Shown piece by piece: positions 43,383 to 51,152 of a DNA stretch of 64,000 nucleotides (the stretch's first letter is position 1; every line of letters begins with the position of its first letter). The DNA is taken from NCBI RefSeq assembly GCF_900107125.1, contig NZ_FNOU01000002.1, forward strand, positions 1-64,000, read 5' to 3'. The notes beneath the pieces are model-generated. The model saw only the letters and a list, made by a program, of their open reading frames with translations, had not been told where the DNA came from and did no database searches. Origin of the DNA: Eubacterium barkeri (GTDB taxonomy: Bacteria > Bacillota > Clostridia > Eubacteriales > Eubacteriaceae). A program made the position numbers and the translations under genes.

Positions 43383-44018
43383 ATGAGTAAAAAAAGAAAA
43401 AAAAGACATCGTATAAAAACCCTGGGTTGTTTGTCCATTTTAGCTGTTTTAGCCATTATCATTCTCATTGCATCAGGATGCCGTTATCTGACCTCTTATG
43501 CCCAAACATTATGGGAAAGCAATGTGTCTGGCGTGCTCACTTCAGCTGTGATGGATTATGAGCCGACAGTAAGGCAATACGCCAGAGAAAATGATATTGA
43601 GCCCTATACGGACATTCTTCTGGCTATGATGATGCAGGAATCTAAGGGTATTGGCAGTGACCCTATGCAAAGCAGTGAAAGTACCCACAACACGGTATAT
43701 GAAAAGGAGCCAGGAGCCATCGAGGATCCAGACTATTCCATTATGGTGGGAGTTCGCTATTTTAGCGATGCTTTAGACTTAGCCGAGTGTAAGGGTCCTG
43801 AGGATTTAAGTCGCCTGGAATTGGCCATTCAGGGCTATAATTTCGGTAATGGCTACATTAGCTGGGCCAGGGAACGGAATGAGGGGTATACCGAAGAAAA
43901 TGCGCGAATTTTCAGCAATGCTATGAAGGCAGAACTGGGATGGGATGTTTATGGGGATCCCGAATATGCCAATAAGGTGATGCGTTATTATGAACAGATT
44001 CAGAGCAATGAGGATTAA
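43383..44018 (+). CDS. Membrane-anchored lysozyme-like protein
   Basis: A 211-residue predicted wall hydrolase. A basic start (KKRKKRHRIK) precedes a hydrophobic anchor near residues 13-31. The domain resembles the lytic transglycosylase-like N-terminal domain of CwlT, with glutamate in MMMQESKGIGSDPMQSSES and the late QGYNFGNGYISWA. Extracellular peptidoglycan cleavage is expected. Stand-alone with its own terminator at 44031. Confidence 0.85.
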   Translation: MSKKRKKRHRIKTLGCLSILAVLAIIILIASGCRYLTSYAQTLWESNVSGVLTSAVMDYEPTVRQYARENDIEPYTDILLAMMMQESKGIGSDPMQSSESTHNTVYEKEPGAIEDPDYSIMVGVRYFSDALDLAECKGPEDLSRLELAIQGYNFGNGYISWARERNEGYTEENARIFSNAMKAELGWDVYGDPEYANKVMRYYEQIQSNED

Positions 44019-44030
44019 GATCAATAAATG

Positions 44031-44059
44031 TAGTCAGGATGGAAATTCTGGCTATTTTT
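44031..44059 (+). terminator. Terminator of the lysozyme-like gene
   Basis: TAGTCAG pairs with CTGGCTA (one G-U) around a 10-nt loop and is followed by five T. Confidence 0.75.
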
Positions 44060-44086
44060 ATTGGTTGAAAAAATAAGAAAATTCAC

Positions 44087-44117
44087 TTGACTTGGAGTTG
44101 ACTCCAAGTGTTATGCT
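44087..44117 (+). promoter_or_regulatory. MerR-type promoter and operator
   Basis: TTGACT (44087-44092) and TATGCT (44112-44117) are 19 bp apart, the overlong spacing of MerR-activated promoters. A perfect inverted repeat ACTTGGAGT-tg-ACTCCAAGT fills 44090-44109. The MerR regulator encoded at 45322 is the likely ligand. Confidence 0.9.
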
Positions 44118-44182
44118 AGAAGAAAGTCATCCAGTCAATGGAAAAGGATTGGGTAACGGATTATAAAAAACAGGAGATTGTA

Positions 44183-45301
44183 ATGACACAGAAAAAATTA
44201 GGTTTTGGTTTTATGCGTCTGCCTTTAATGCGTTTGGAAGATCCGGCCAGTGTCAATATCCCAGTATTGGAAAAAATGGTGGATACTTTTTTAGCCCGGG
44301 GATTTACATATTTTGATACGGCCTATATGTATCATGATTTTAAAAGTGAAATGTTTTTGCGGGAGGTTCTGGTGAAACGCCATTCCAGAGATACCTTTAC
44401 AGTGGCAAGTAAAATGCCCACCATGCTTCTGAAATCACAGAATCAGGTGGCTGAGATTTTCGATGAGCAGCTTGAAAAGTGCGGGGTGGATTATTTCGAT
44501 TATTACCTACTGCACAATCTTGGTGTCAATAATTATGCCGCGGCAGAAAAATATGGGTGCTTTGGATTTATACAGGAAAAGAAGGCGGCTGGGAAAATTA
44601 AGCATATTGGTTTTTCATACCACGATTCTGCGGATCTATTAGAAGAAATTTTATCGGCTCATCCGGAAGTCGAATTTGTGCAGCTCCAGCTCAATTATCT
44701 GGATTGGGAAAGTGAGAGTATTCAATCCCGTCGGTGCTATGAGGTTGCCACAAATCATGGCGTCCCGGTCATTGTAATGGAGCCAATCAAGGGTGGAACC
44801 CTCGCGGAGGTACCAAAGGCGGCTGAATTATTGCTGAAAGCCCAAAATCCCAATGGATCAATGGCATCCTGGGCCCTTCGATTTGCGGCCAGCCTTGATA
44901 ATGTCATGATGGTCCTCAGTGGAATGTCTGATATGGATCAGCTCCTGGATAATATCAGCGCCATGGAAAATTTTATACCTCTATCCGCGGAAGAAGGGGC
45001 TACTCTCTGGGAGGCCATTGATATGATCAATGCATCAATCGCCATCCCCTGTACGGCCTGTGGCTATTGTGTGGAAGGTTGTCCCCAAAAGATTGCCATT
45101 CCTAAACATTTTAGTCTGTACAATGCTGAAATCCAGTCTGACAATAAGGGCTTTTCGACCCATAGCGTTTATTTTAACAATTTGATTATGGGCTCTGGAA
45201 AACCTTCGGATTGTATTGAATGTGGGCAGTGTGAAAAAGCTTGTCCCCAGCATCTCTCCATTATGGAGGCGTTAAAACAAGTGGCCGAAACCTTTGAGTG
45301 A
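44183..45301 (+). CDS. Aldo/keto reductase with two 4Fe-4S clusters
   Basis: A 372-residue cytosolic oxidoreductase. The N-terminal aldo/keto barrel has GFGFMRLPL, FDTAYMYHDF (catalytic Asp and Tyr) and the Lys-His pair region (VASKMP, YLLHNLG). The C-terminal domain holds two ferredoxin-like motifs, CTACGYCVEGCPQ and CIECGQCEKACPQ. ATG 44183 is chosen because AGGAG lies 6 nt upstream. Expressed from the MerR-type promoter with merR downstream, suggesting induction by aldehydes or another electrophile (inference). Confidence 0.92.
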   Translation: MTQKKLGFGFMRLPLMRLEDPASVNIPVLEKMVDTFLARGFTYFDTAYMYHDFKSEMFLREVLVKRHSRDTFTVASKMPTMLLKSQNQVAEIFDEQLEKCGVDYFDYYLLHNLGVNNYAAAEKYGCFGFIQEKKAAGKIKHIGFSYHDSADLLEEILSAHPEVEFVQLQLNYLDWESESIQSRRCYEVATNHGVPVIVMEPIKGGTLAEVPKAAELLLKAQNPNGSMASWALRFAASLDNVMMVLSGMSDMDQLLDNISAMENFIPLSAEEGATLWEAIDMINASIAIPCTACGYCVEGCPQKIAIPKHFSLYNAEIQSDNKGFSTHSVYFNNLIMGSGKPSDCIECGQCEKACPQHLSIMEALKQVAETFE

Positions 45302-45321
45302 GGCACAATAGGGAGGGCATC

Positions 45322-45696
45322 ATGACGATTACTGAGGTTTCTGAAAGATACGGGCTTTCAGCCGACACCATAAGGTATTATGAGCGCATCGGTTTAATTC
45401 CACCCATTCATCGTAGGAATAATGGGATCCGGGATTTTACCGAGGAGGATTGTAATTGGGTCAGTTTTGCCAAATGTATGCGCAGTGCAGGCCTGTCCAT
45501 TGAGACGTTGATTGAATACGTCGGGATGTTTAGGCAGGGTGATGCGACCACTGGCGCCCGAAAGGATTTGCTCATTGAACAGCGTGTCCAGCTGGCCCAT
45601 CGGATTCAGGAAATGCAGGAAACGCTTCAGCGCCTTGATTATAAAATTGAGCGGTACGAAGAAATTATCCTTGGATTTGAGGAAAAGATGCGATAA
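45322..45696 (+). CDS. MerR-family regulator (AdhR/NmlR-like)
   Basis: A 124-residue activator. Residues 1-70 form the winged HTH (TITEVSERYGLSADTIRYYERIGLIPP), then a coiled-coil dimer helix. Cys52 (FAKCMRSAG) is at the position of the redox- or aldehyde-reactive cysteine of AdhR and NmlR. Start ATG 45322, 4 nt after GGGAGGG. It probably autoregulates through the 44087 promoter as the second gene of that operon. Confidence 0.9.
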   Translation: MTITEVSERYGLSADTIRYYERIGLIPPIHRRNNGIRDFTEEDCNWVSFAKCMRSAGLSIETLIEYVGMFRQGDATTGARKDLLIEQRVQLAHRIQEMQETLQRLDYKIERYEEIILGFEEKMR

Positions 45697-45717
45697 TAAA
45701 AAGAGTGATTTGAAAAG

Positions 45718-45739
45718 TGGCCCATACAGGCTATTTTTC
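45718..45739 (+). terminator. Terminator after merR
   Basis: TGGCC pairs with GGCTA (one G-U) around CATACA and is followed by five T; a weak candidate. Confidence 0.45.
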
Positions 45740-45771
45740 ATGGATAGGGGATGTGAAAAGGTGAAAAGCAT

Positions 45772-45792
45772 AAAAAAAAGCCTTTCGGCTTT
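45772..45792 (-). terminator. Terminator of the tRNA cluster
   Basis: On the minus strand AAAGCC-GAAA-GGCTTT is followed by eight T counting the arm end, shortly after the tRNA-Lys 3' end. Confidence 0.85.
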
Positions 45793-45806
45793 CATTAATG
45801 TTTAGA

Positions 45807-45882
45807 TGGTGACCCATGGGCGACTTGAACGCCCGACACCCTGATTAAAAGTCAGATGCTCTACCAACTGAGCTAATGGGTC
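45807..45882 (-). tRNA. tRNA-Lys (anticodon TTT)
   Basis: Acceptor GACCCAT/ATGGGTC; anticodon loop CTTTTAA between CTGA/TCAG pairs gives TTT. CCA is encoded. Fifth and last tRNA of the minus-strand cluster. Confidence 0.97.
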
Positions 45883-45908
45883 ATAATATAATAGGACAAT
45901 AATAAAAA

Positions 45909-45984
45909 TGGCAGGGGTAGCAGGACTCGAACCTACGCATGCCAGAGTCAAAGTCTGGTGCCTTACCGACTTGGCTATACCCCT
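45909..45984 (-). tRNA. tRNA-Gln (anticodon TTG)
   Basis: Acceptor AGGGGTA/TACCCCT with discriminator G; anticodon stem CCAGA/TCTGG with loop CTTTGAC gives TTG. CCA is encoded. With GatCAB in the genome it is probably charged with glutamate first. Confidence 0.97.
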
Positions 45985-45995
45985 AAATAAAAAAA

Positions 45996-46072
45996 TGGGG
46001 TGGACGAAGGGACTCGAACCCTCGACAACCAGAACCACAATCTGGCGCTCTACCAACTGAACTACGTCCACC
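45996..46072 (-). tRNA. tRNA-His (anticodon GTG)
   Basis: Acceptor GTGGACG/CGTCCAC with the extra 5' G opposite C73; anticodon stem CCAGA/TCTGG with loop TTGTGGT gives GTG. CCA is encoded. Confidence 0.97.
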
Positions 46073-46087
46073 ACAAATTATAAATAA

Positions 46088-46164
46088 TGGCGCGCCAACA
46101 GGGATTCGAACCCCGGGCACACGGCTTAGAAGGCCGTTGCTCTATCCGACTGAGCTATTGGCGC
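46088..46164 (-). tRNA. tRNA-Arg (anticodon TCT)
   Basis: Acceptor GCGCCAA/TTGGCGC with discriminator G; anticodon stem ACGGC/GCCGT with loop CTTCTAA gives TCT. CCA is encoded. Confidence 0.97.
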
Positions 46165-46171
46165 GTATTGA

Positions 46172-46245
46172 TGGAGCGGGTGAAGGGAATCGGACCCTCG
46201 CGACTGGCTTGGAAGGCCAGGGCTCTACCACTGAGCTACACCCGC
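46172..46245 (-). tRNA. tRNA-Gly (anticodon TCC)
   Basis: Acceptor GCGGGTG/CACCCGC; anticodon stem CTGGC/GCCAG with loop CTTCCAA gives TCC. CCA is encoded. First tRNA of the cluster. Confidence 0.97.
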
Positions 46246-46282
46246 AACCTCGCTCCCAACGACTCGGTCGAGAACGAGATTT

Positions 46283-46311
46283 AGTATACTTGAAATCTGG
46301 GGTGTTGTCAA
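46283..46311 (-). promoter_or_regulatory. Promoter of the five-tRNA cluster
   Basis: On the minus strand TTGACA (46311-46306) and TATACT (46288-46283) are exactly 17 bp apart, close to consensus, about 38 bp before tRNA-Gly. Confidence 0.9.
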
Positions 46312-46355
46312 CAATAATTTCATAAAAAACATAAAAAACTTAGATTTCTATGAAA

Positions 46356-47021
46356 TTAAACACCAAATTGATCCAAATGGGCCTCCATTCGGTCCTTCAT
46401 TGCATCATCGATGATGATTTTCCCATCGACCTCATGGTTATGGAGATGGGCGATGATTTCCCGGACCGTCACAATGGGATAGGTCGTGATGCCAAATTCT
46501 TCAGCTACCTCTTGAATGGCGGTCTTGCCGCCAGTTCCCTTTTCCATTCGGTCCACAGAAATAATGAGGGAATTCACTTTAACATCGGCGATGCCCTTGA
46601 GCAGGGGAACACTTTCACGAACCGATGAACCGGCCGTGATGACATCCTCTATAATCATGGCGATATCGCCGACCTGGGGCTTATAGCCGATAATGTTCCC
46701 CCCTTCACCATGATCCTTGGCCTCTTTGCGGTTGAAGCAATAGGGGATGTTGCACTGATGCTCATTATAAAGGGCGACCGAAGCGGTAATCACCAGGGGG
46801 ATACCTTTATAAGCGGGGCCGTATAGAAAATTGGTATTCCCAAGGTTTTCAGCGATGCAGGCGGCATAATAGCTTCCCAGCTTTGCGATTTGTTCGGATG
46901 TTCGATAATTACCAGTGTTGACAAAATAAGGGGTTTTTCGGCCACTCTTAGTCACGAAATCACCAAAGGTGAGAACGCCAGAGCGAACCATAAAATCGAT
47001 GAATTCTTCTTTATAACCCAT
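46356..47021 (-). CDS. pyrE: Orotate phosphoribosyltransferase
   Basis: Makes orotidine monophosphate from orotate and PRPP in pyrimidine synthesis. 221 residues, with TKSGRKTPYFVNTG at the start, the FLYGPAYKGIPL loop, catalytic-loop FNRKEAKDHGEGG, and the PRPP motif MIIEDVITAGSS. The ATG at 47021 has GGAG 6-7 nt upstream; an in-frame TTG 12 nt earlier overlaps it. Other pyr genes are not nearby. Confidence 0.95.
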   Translation of the reverse strand: MGYKEEFIDFMVRSGVLTFGDFVTKSGRKTPYFVNTGNYRTSEQIAKLGSYYAACIAENLGNTNFLYGPAYKGIPLVITASVALYNEHQCNIPYCFNRKEAKDHGEGGNIIGYKPQVGDIAMIIEDVITAGSSVRESVPLLKGIADVKVNSLIISVDRMEKGTGGKTAIQEVAEEFGITTYPIVTVREIIAHLHNHEVDGKIIIDDAMKDRMEAHLDQFGV

Positions 47022-47126
47022 GATATTCTCCAATTCTTTTTTCTTTAATTATACAATAGGGCCTTTGGGAGTCAAGTGAAAATGAATATGAAAGGGAAGG
47101 ATTATTCCGATTATCTGAGCTCCTCC

Positions 47127-47156
47127 TTGACAAAGGAAATTCGGCTGAATTATAAT
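47127..47156 (+). promoter_or_regulatory. Promoter of metNIQ
   Basis: TTGACA (47127-47132) and TATAAT (47151-47156) with an 18-bp spacer. The leader of about 60 nt is too short for a SAM riboswitch, and none is seen. Confidence 0.85.
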
Positions 47157-47218
47157 AAAATGAATATAACCATGTAAACTTGGACATTTAGTCTGAAGGA
47201 GGATAACGGTACTATAGA

Positions 47219-48244
47219 ATGGAATCCATAAAAGAACAACCCATTGTTGAGATCCAGGGCTTAGGGAAGACCTTTCACACCAAGTCTGGGGATGTCCGGG
47301 CACTGGATGATATCAACATCACCATTAATCGGGGTGATATTTTTGGCATCATTGGCATGAGCGGGGCGGGGAAGAGTACCCTGGTTCGCTGTATGAATTT
47401 ATTGGAAAAACCCACGGAAGGTCGGGTTTTAGTGGACGGGCAGGATATTGCAAGCCTGCCCGAAAAAGAGCTGCGCCGGGTGCGCTATTCCATGGGAATG
47501 ATTTTTCAGCAGTTTAATCTTTTGGAGCAGCGTACAGCCGAAAAGAATATCCTGTTCGCCTTGGAAATAGCTGGTTTTGATAAAGATCGGGCAAAGGATC
47601 GGGCAGCAGAATTATTGGAGCTGGTAGGGCTTTCTGATCGTGCACAGTCTTACCCATCCCAGCTTTCTGGTGGTCAGAAGCAGCGGGTTGCCATTGCCCG
47701 GGCATTGGCAAACGAACCAAAGGTGCTTTTATGTGATGAGGCAACCTCAGCACTGGACCCTTCAACCACGCGGTCGATTTTAAATCTTCTCAAAGATATT
47801 AACCAAAAGCTGGGAATTACCATTATTATCATTACCCATGAGATGAGCGTGGTGGAGGAGATTTGCAGCCACGTGGCCATTATTGATAAGAGCCAGATTG
47901 CAGAGCAGGGAAGTGTTGAAAGCATTTTTACAAATCCTAAGACGGCCATTGCTAAAAAGATGATTTTTCCTGAGGGTGAAAGCCTGATGACCAAGGTTGG
48001 TCAGAAATGCTGCCGAATTGTTTTTGACGGAAGCTCGTCCTACGATCCTGTCATTTCAAAGATGATTTTGGAATGTAAGGCCCTGGTGAATATCATGTTT
48101 GCAGATATGAAGAATATCGATGGGACTGCCCGGGGACAGATGGTCATTCAGCTGCCAGAGGATTCAACCTCGGCGACGAAGGTCCTGAGTTATCTGCGCT
48201 CCAATGGACTGAGTGTTGAGGAGGTGGCCGATTATGTGGGATAG
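47219..48244 (+). CDS. metN: Methionine ABC transporter ATP-binding protein
   Basis: Powers uptake of methionine by MetNIQ. 341 residues: Walker A GMSGAGKSTL, Q-loop FQQFNLL, signature LSGGQKQRVAIARAL, Walker B LLCDEATSALDP, and a C-terminal NIL domain (about 265-340) that senses cytosolic methionine. The ATG at 47219 is the first in frame after a stop. The nearest Shine-Dalgarno (AAGGAGG, 47196-47202) is 16 nt away, an unusually long spacing. Confidence 0.96.
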   Translation: MESIKEQPIVEIQGLGKTFHTKSGDVRALDDINITINRGDIFGIIGMSGAGKSTLVRCMNLLEKPTEGRVLVDGQDIASLPEKELRRVRYSMGMIFQQFNLLEQRTAEKNILFALEIAGFDKDRAKDRAAELLELVGLSDRAQSYPSQLSGGQKQRVAIARALANEPKVLLCDEATSALDPSTTRSILNLLKDINQKLGITIIIITHEMSVVEEICSHVAIIDKSQIAEQGSVESIFTNPKTAIAKKMIFPEGESLMTKVGQKCCRIVFDGSSSYDPVISKMILECKALVNIMFADMKNIDGTARGQMVIQLPEDSTSATKVLSYLRSNGLSVEEVADYVG

Positions 48245-48896
48245 TACAATGATCAGTATGATTTGGTGGGGGCTCCTTCAGACCCTGTATATGACCCTGG
48301 CCTCCACAATCATCGCCTACGCTCTGGGGATTCCCATGGGGGTCATCCTGGTGGTGTGCGATAAAAATGGCATTAAACCCCTTCCTGGCCTCCACAAGGT
48401 ACTGGATGTTTTTGTGAATATTACACGGTCCATTCCTTTTTTAATCCTGTTGATTGCTGTTATTCCCCTGACACGCCTTATTACCGGGACGACCATTGGC
48501 TCCAATGCCACCATTGTTCCTTTGGTTATTGCGGCGGCACCCTTTGTGGCCCGGATGGTGGAATCGTCTCTCAGAGAGGTGGATCAGGGCATTATTGAGG
48601 CCTCCCTTTCCATGGGTGCAAGCCCAATGCAAATTATTGTGAAGGTGCTATTGCCAGAGGCAAAGCCTTCACTCATCGTGGGGGCGGCCATTGCAACCAC
48701 GACGATTTTGGGATATTCTGCCATGGCTGGTATTGTTGGCGGCGGTGGTTTAGGGGATATTGCCATTCGCTACGGCTATTATCGTTATGAAAATGGTGTG
48801 ATGATTGTGACGGTTGTCTTGCTGGTGCTCGTTGTGCAGATTTTCCAGGAAGTGGGAATGAAGCTGGCCCAGAAGCAGGATAAGCGGAAGTCATAA
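48234..48896 (+). CDS. metI: Methionine ABC transporter permease
   Basis: A 220-residue membrane subunit with five predicted helices and the coupling segment EASLSMGASPMQIIVKVLLPEA that contacts MetN. I start at ATG 48234, 12 nt after GAGGAGG and 11 bp inside metN. ATG 48249 is a possible alternative. Confidence 0.95.
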   Translation: MWDSTMISMIWWGLLQTLYMTLASTIIAYALGIPMGVILVVCDKNGIKPLPGLHKVLDVFVNITRSIPFLILLIAVIPLTRLITGTTIGSNATIVPLVIAAAPFVARMVESSLREVDQGIIEASLSMGASPMQIIVKVLLPEAKPSLIVGAAIATTTILGYSAMAGIVGGGGLGDIAIRYGYYRYENGVMIVTVVLLVLVVQIFQEVGMKLAQKQDKRKS

Positions 48897-48916
48897 AAAG
48901 TTAAGAGGAGGAAATT

Positions 48917-49744
48917 ATGAAGCGTTTTACAAAAGTGTGTGCAGTTGTCCTTGCGGCAGGGTTGCTCATGACATCCCTGGCCGGGTGTGGGGGAGGCTCA
49001 TCCAGTTCGACAGACGATAAAACCATTGTGGTGGGAGCATCACCTACCCCCCATTCTGAAATTCTCAAAGCGGCGGAAGACGCTTTGAAGGAAAAGGGAT
49101 ATACCCTTGAAATCAAAGAATTTACCGATTATGTCCAGCCCAACCAGGCATTGTCCAACGGTGAGCTGGATGCTAATTATTTTCAGCATGCCCCCTATTT
49201 AACCGATTATAACGAAAAAAATGGAACGGACCTGGTGTCTGCAGCTTCAATCCATTATGAACCATTGGGTCTTTATGCGGGAAAAACAAAGGCTGTGGCT
49301 GAACTTTCAGATGGTGCGACCATCGCTGTTCCCAACGATACCACCAATGAAGCCCGGGCACTGTTGTTATTGGAAAACCAGGGCCTGATCAAATTAAAAG
49401 AAGGGGTCGGATTGGCGGCAACACCAAAGGATATTGCTGAAAATCCTAAGAATTTAAAGATCCAGGAATTGGAAGCAGCTCAGCTTGCCAGATCCCTGGG
49501 GGACGTGGACATGGCTGTCATCAATGGGAACTATGCCCTGGATGCCGATTTAAAGGTGAGTGATGCCCTGGCGAAGGAAGAAAAGGATTCTGAAGCAGCT
49601 AAAACCTATGCGAACATTATAGCGGTTCGAAAGGGTGAAGAAAATTCCGATAAGACGAAAGCCTTAATCGATGCCCTAAAAAGCGAATCGGTTCAGAATT
49701 ATATTTTAAATACCTATGGCGGCGCAGTGGTCCCCATGGATTAA
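48917..49744 (+). CDS. metQ: Methionine-binding lipoprotein MetQ
   Basis: Extracellular substrate-binding protein of MetNIQ, 275 residues. A signal peptide ends in the lipobox LAGC (Cys24), modified by Lgt (gene at 55803). The NLPA fold is seen from VVGASPTPHSEIL, with NYFQHAPYL and IAVPNDTTNEARALLLL. GGAGG precedes ATG 48917. Confidence 0.96.
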   Translation: MKRFTKVCAVVLAAGLLMTSLAGCGGGSSSSTDDKTIVVGASPTPHSEILKAAEDALKEKGYTLEIKEFTDYVQPNQALSNGELDANYFQHAPYLTDYNEKNGTDLVSAASIHYEPLGLYAGKTKAVAELSDGATIAVPNDTTNEARALLLLENQGLIKLKEGVGLAATPKDIAENPKNLKIQELEAAQLARSLGDVDMAVINGNYALDADLKVSDALAKEEKDSEAAKTYANIIAVRKGEENSDKTKALIDALKSESVQNYILNTYGGAVVPMD

Positions 49745-49751
49745 CCCAATG

Positions 49752-49778
49752 AGCTGGAGTTTTAACTCCGGCTTTTTT
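49752..49778 (+). terminator. Terminator of metNIQ
   Basis: AGCTGGAGT pairs with ACTCCGGCT (one G-U) around TTTA and is followed by a T run. Confidence 0.9.
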
Positions 49779-49824
49779 CGTTTTTGATTGTTTAACTCTT
49801 TATTAAACCCGCTGCTAAATCCAC

Positions 49825-49853
49825 TTGTGAATCCTTGATGGCAATGATATAAT
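49825..49853 (+). promoter_or_regulatory. Promoter of OLE RNA
   Basis: TTGTGA (49825-49830) and TATAAT (49848-49853) with a 17-bp spacer. Transcription would begin near 49860. Confidence 0.85.
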
Positions 49854-49859
49854 ACAAAC

Positions 49860-50487
49860 AAAGGTGGTGCAGTATTCTAGTCGGCACTATCGATCACCAG
49901 GGCGGGCCTAAAAATCCGTCGAAGGGCATATCGATGAAGTCCCTTGTTCCTGCTTTCGACGCCCAGTCGAGGGTTCTTTCAGGGGGTTAAGGAGGATGGG
50001 GCGATCTGCAATGGCATGCAGGCGTAGACCCTGCCTCCGTGGAGACCGGCTTTTGCCGGGAAAACCTGCCAACGTGCCCCAGGCTGTAGTGGCCTGAAGG
50101 TTCTGACGCAGTGTAGCCTGCCTTGAGTGGCTTGGGTGGATGGTCTGACAGTTTCATACGGTTCAGGGCCCGAACGTTATGAAATAATGCGGCCGAAACC
50201 CAATCTGCAAAAGAGGCTAAGGGTCGATGGGTGCCGCCGGGGAAAACCCCTAGGCTGCTCAATCGTGTCATTCGTATAAGAGGCACAGTGGGGATTATAG
50301 TGCACACTTAGTGGTAATTCAGTCCCACGCTTGGTGACAACGTGGACTACATGTAAAGGGAAACCGCTGGAATGGCGACGTTCCAGTCATGTTTTGGGAA
50401 ATCCTACTGAACCTATGTTGCAAAGTTTACTCATTGTGCTACCACCTGTTTTGAGGAATTATGCCCTGCATAGTTCCTTTCTTTTTG
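49860..50487 (+). ncRNA. ole: OLE RNA (ornate large extremophilic RNA)
   Basis: A GC-rich, non-coding stretch of about 628 nt between a promoter and a terminator. It lies directly before oapA, with tlyA, argR and recN next, the same order known downstream of OLE RNA in Bacillus halodurans. Size is close to the about 610 nt reported there. OLE RNA binds OapA at the membrane and is linked to tolerance of cold, short-chain alcohols and magnesium stress. It has many local stems, for example TTTTGCC-type and GGGGAAAACCCC-type hairpins at 50054 and 50239. Reading frames crossing it are short. I call it from context and structure; a covariance-model match was not run. Ends are approximate. Confidence 0.88.
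50454..50486 (+). terminator. Terminator at the 3' end of OLE RNA
   Basis: AGGAATTATGC (50454-50464) pairs with GCATAGTTCCT (50468-50478, one G-U) around CCT and is followed by TTCTTTTT. It would release OLE RNA with partial readthrough into oapA. Confidence 0.75.
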
Positions 50488-50506
50488 ATTATAGGAAAGT
50501 GAAAAA

Positions 50507-51118
50507 ATGGGAGAAAATAGTAAAGATTGCGCTTCGAGTAAAGAAGCAAAAAAAAAGAAATCAAAAAAAGAAATTAAAGAGCATAAGCAAAGAATGTGGG
50601 TTTTCTGGGTTTCATTGGGAACCTTTATTTCTACGATGATTATTAGCTATATTTCGGATGTACTCTTGTCCAATACCGCACTCGCTGTATCTTTCATCAT
50701 TCTTCTGGTGATTGTTTTAATTGGTATTTTAGCGGATGTTTTGGGAATTGCGGTGGCATCTGTTAATCTGGACCCCTTTAATGCCATGGCGGCAAAAAAA
50801 ATAAAAGGGGCAAAGACTTGTGTAAACATGGTGAAGAATGCACCCCAGGTCTCCAATGTGTGCAATGATGTCATCGGTGATATTTGTGGGATTGTCAGTG
50901 GGGCGACCAGTGTGAGCATTGTTGCTCAGTTATTAAACTACTTCCCCGTGCTCAATGCTACGGTGGTGGGATTATTAGCCAGTGCTGCAGTTGCTTGCAT
51001 CACCGTGGGCGGAAAAGCCGTTGGCAAAGGGATTGCTATGAAAAATGGAACAGCGATTATTCATGGAATCGCAGTTCCCATCGCCAGTGTTAAAATATTA
51101 GTTAAGGGTCACGAATAA
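50507..51118 (+). CDS. oapA: OLE-associated protein A
   Basis: A 203-residue membrane protein that binds OLE RNA. A lysine-rich N terminus (residues 13-28) precedes a hydrophobic helix near 31-50, another near 58-82, the conserved loop VNLDPFNAMAAKKIKGAK and NDVIGDICG, and two more hydrophobic stretches near 126-165. This pattern and the gene order identify OapA. ATG 50507 has AGGAAAG 7 nt upstream. Start of the oapA-tlyA-nadK-argR-recN run. Confidence 0.92.
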   Translation: MGENSKDCASSKEAKKKKSKKEIKEHKQRMWVFWVSLGTFISTMIISYISDVLLSNTALAVSFIILLVIVLIGILADVLGIAVASVNLDPFNAMAAKKIKGAKTCVNMVKNAPQVSNVCNDVIGDICGIVSGATSVSIVAQLLNYFPVLNATVVGLLASAAVACITVGGKAVGKGIAMKNGTAIIHGIAVPIASVKILVKGHE

Positions 51119-51152
51119 TCTAGAGGACAGGCAGAAGAGAAGAAGGCAGAGC

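Noticed and set aside
47100-47218. SAM riboswitch or T-box before metNIQ
   Set aside because: The promoter-to-start distance is about 60 nt and no aptamer or T-box sequence is present.
49987-50307. Minus-strand 106-codon frame inside OLE RNA
   Set aside because: No ribosome-binding site, no family resemblance, and it lies wholly in the structured RNA.
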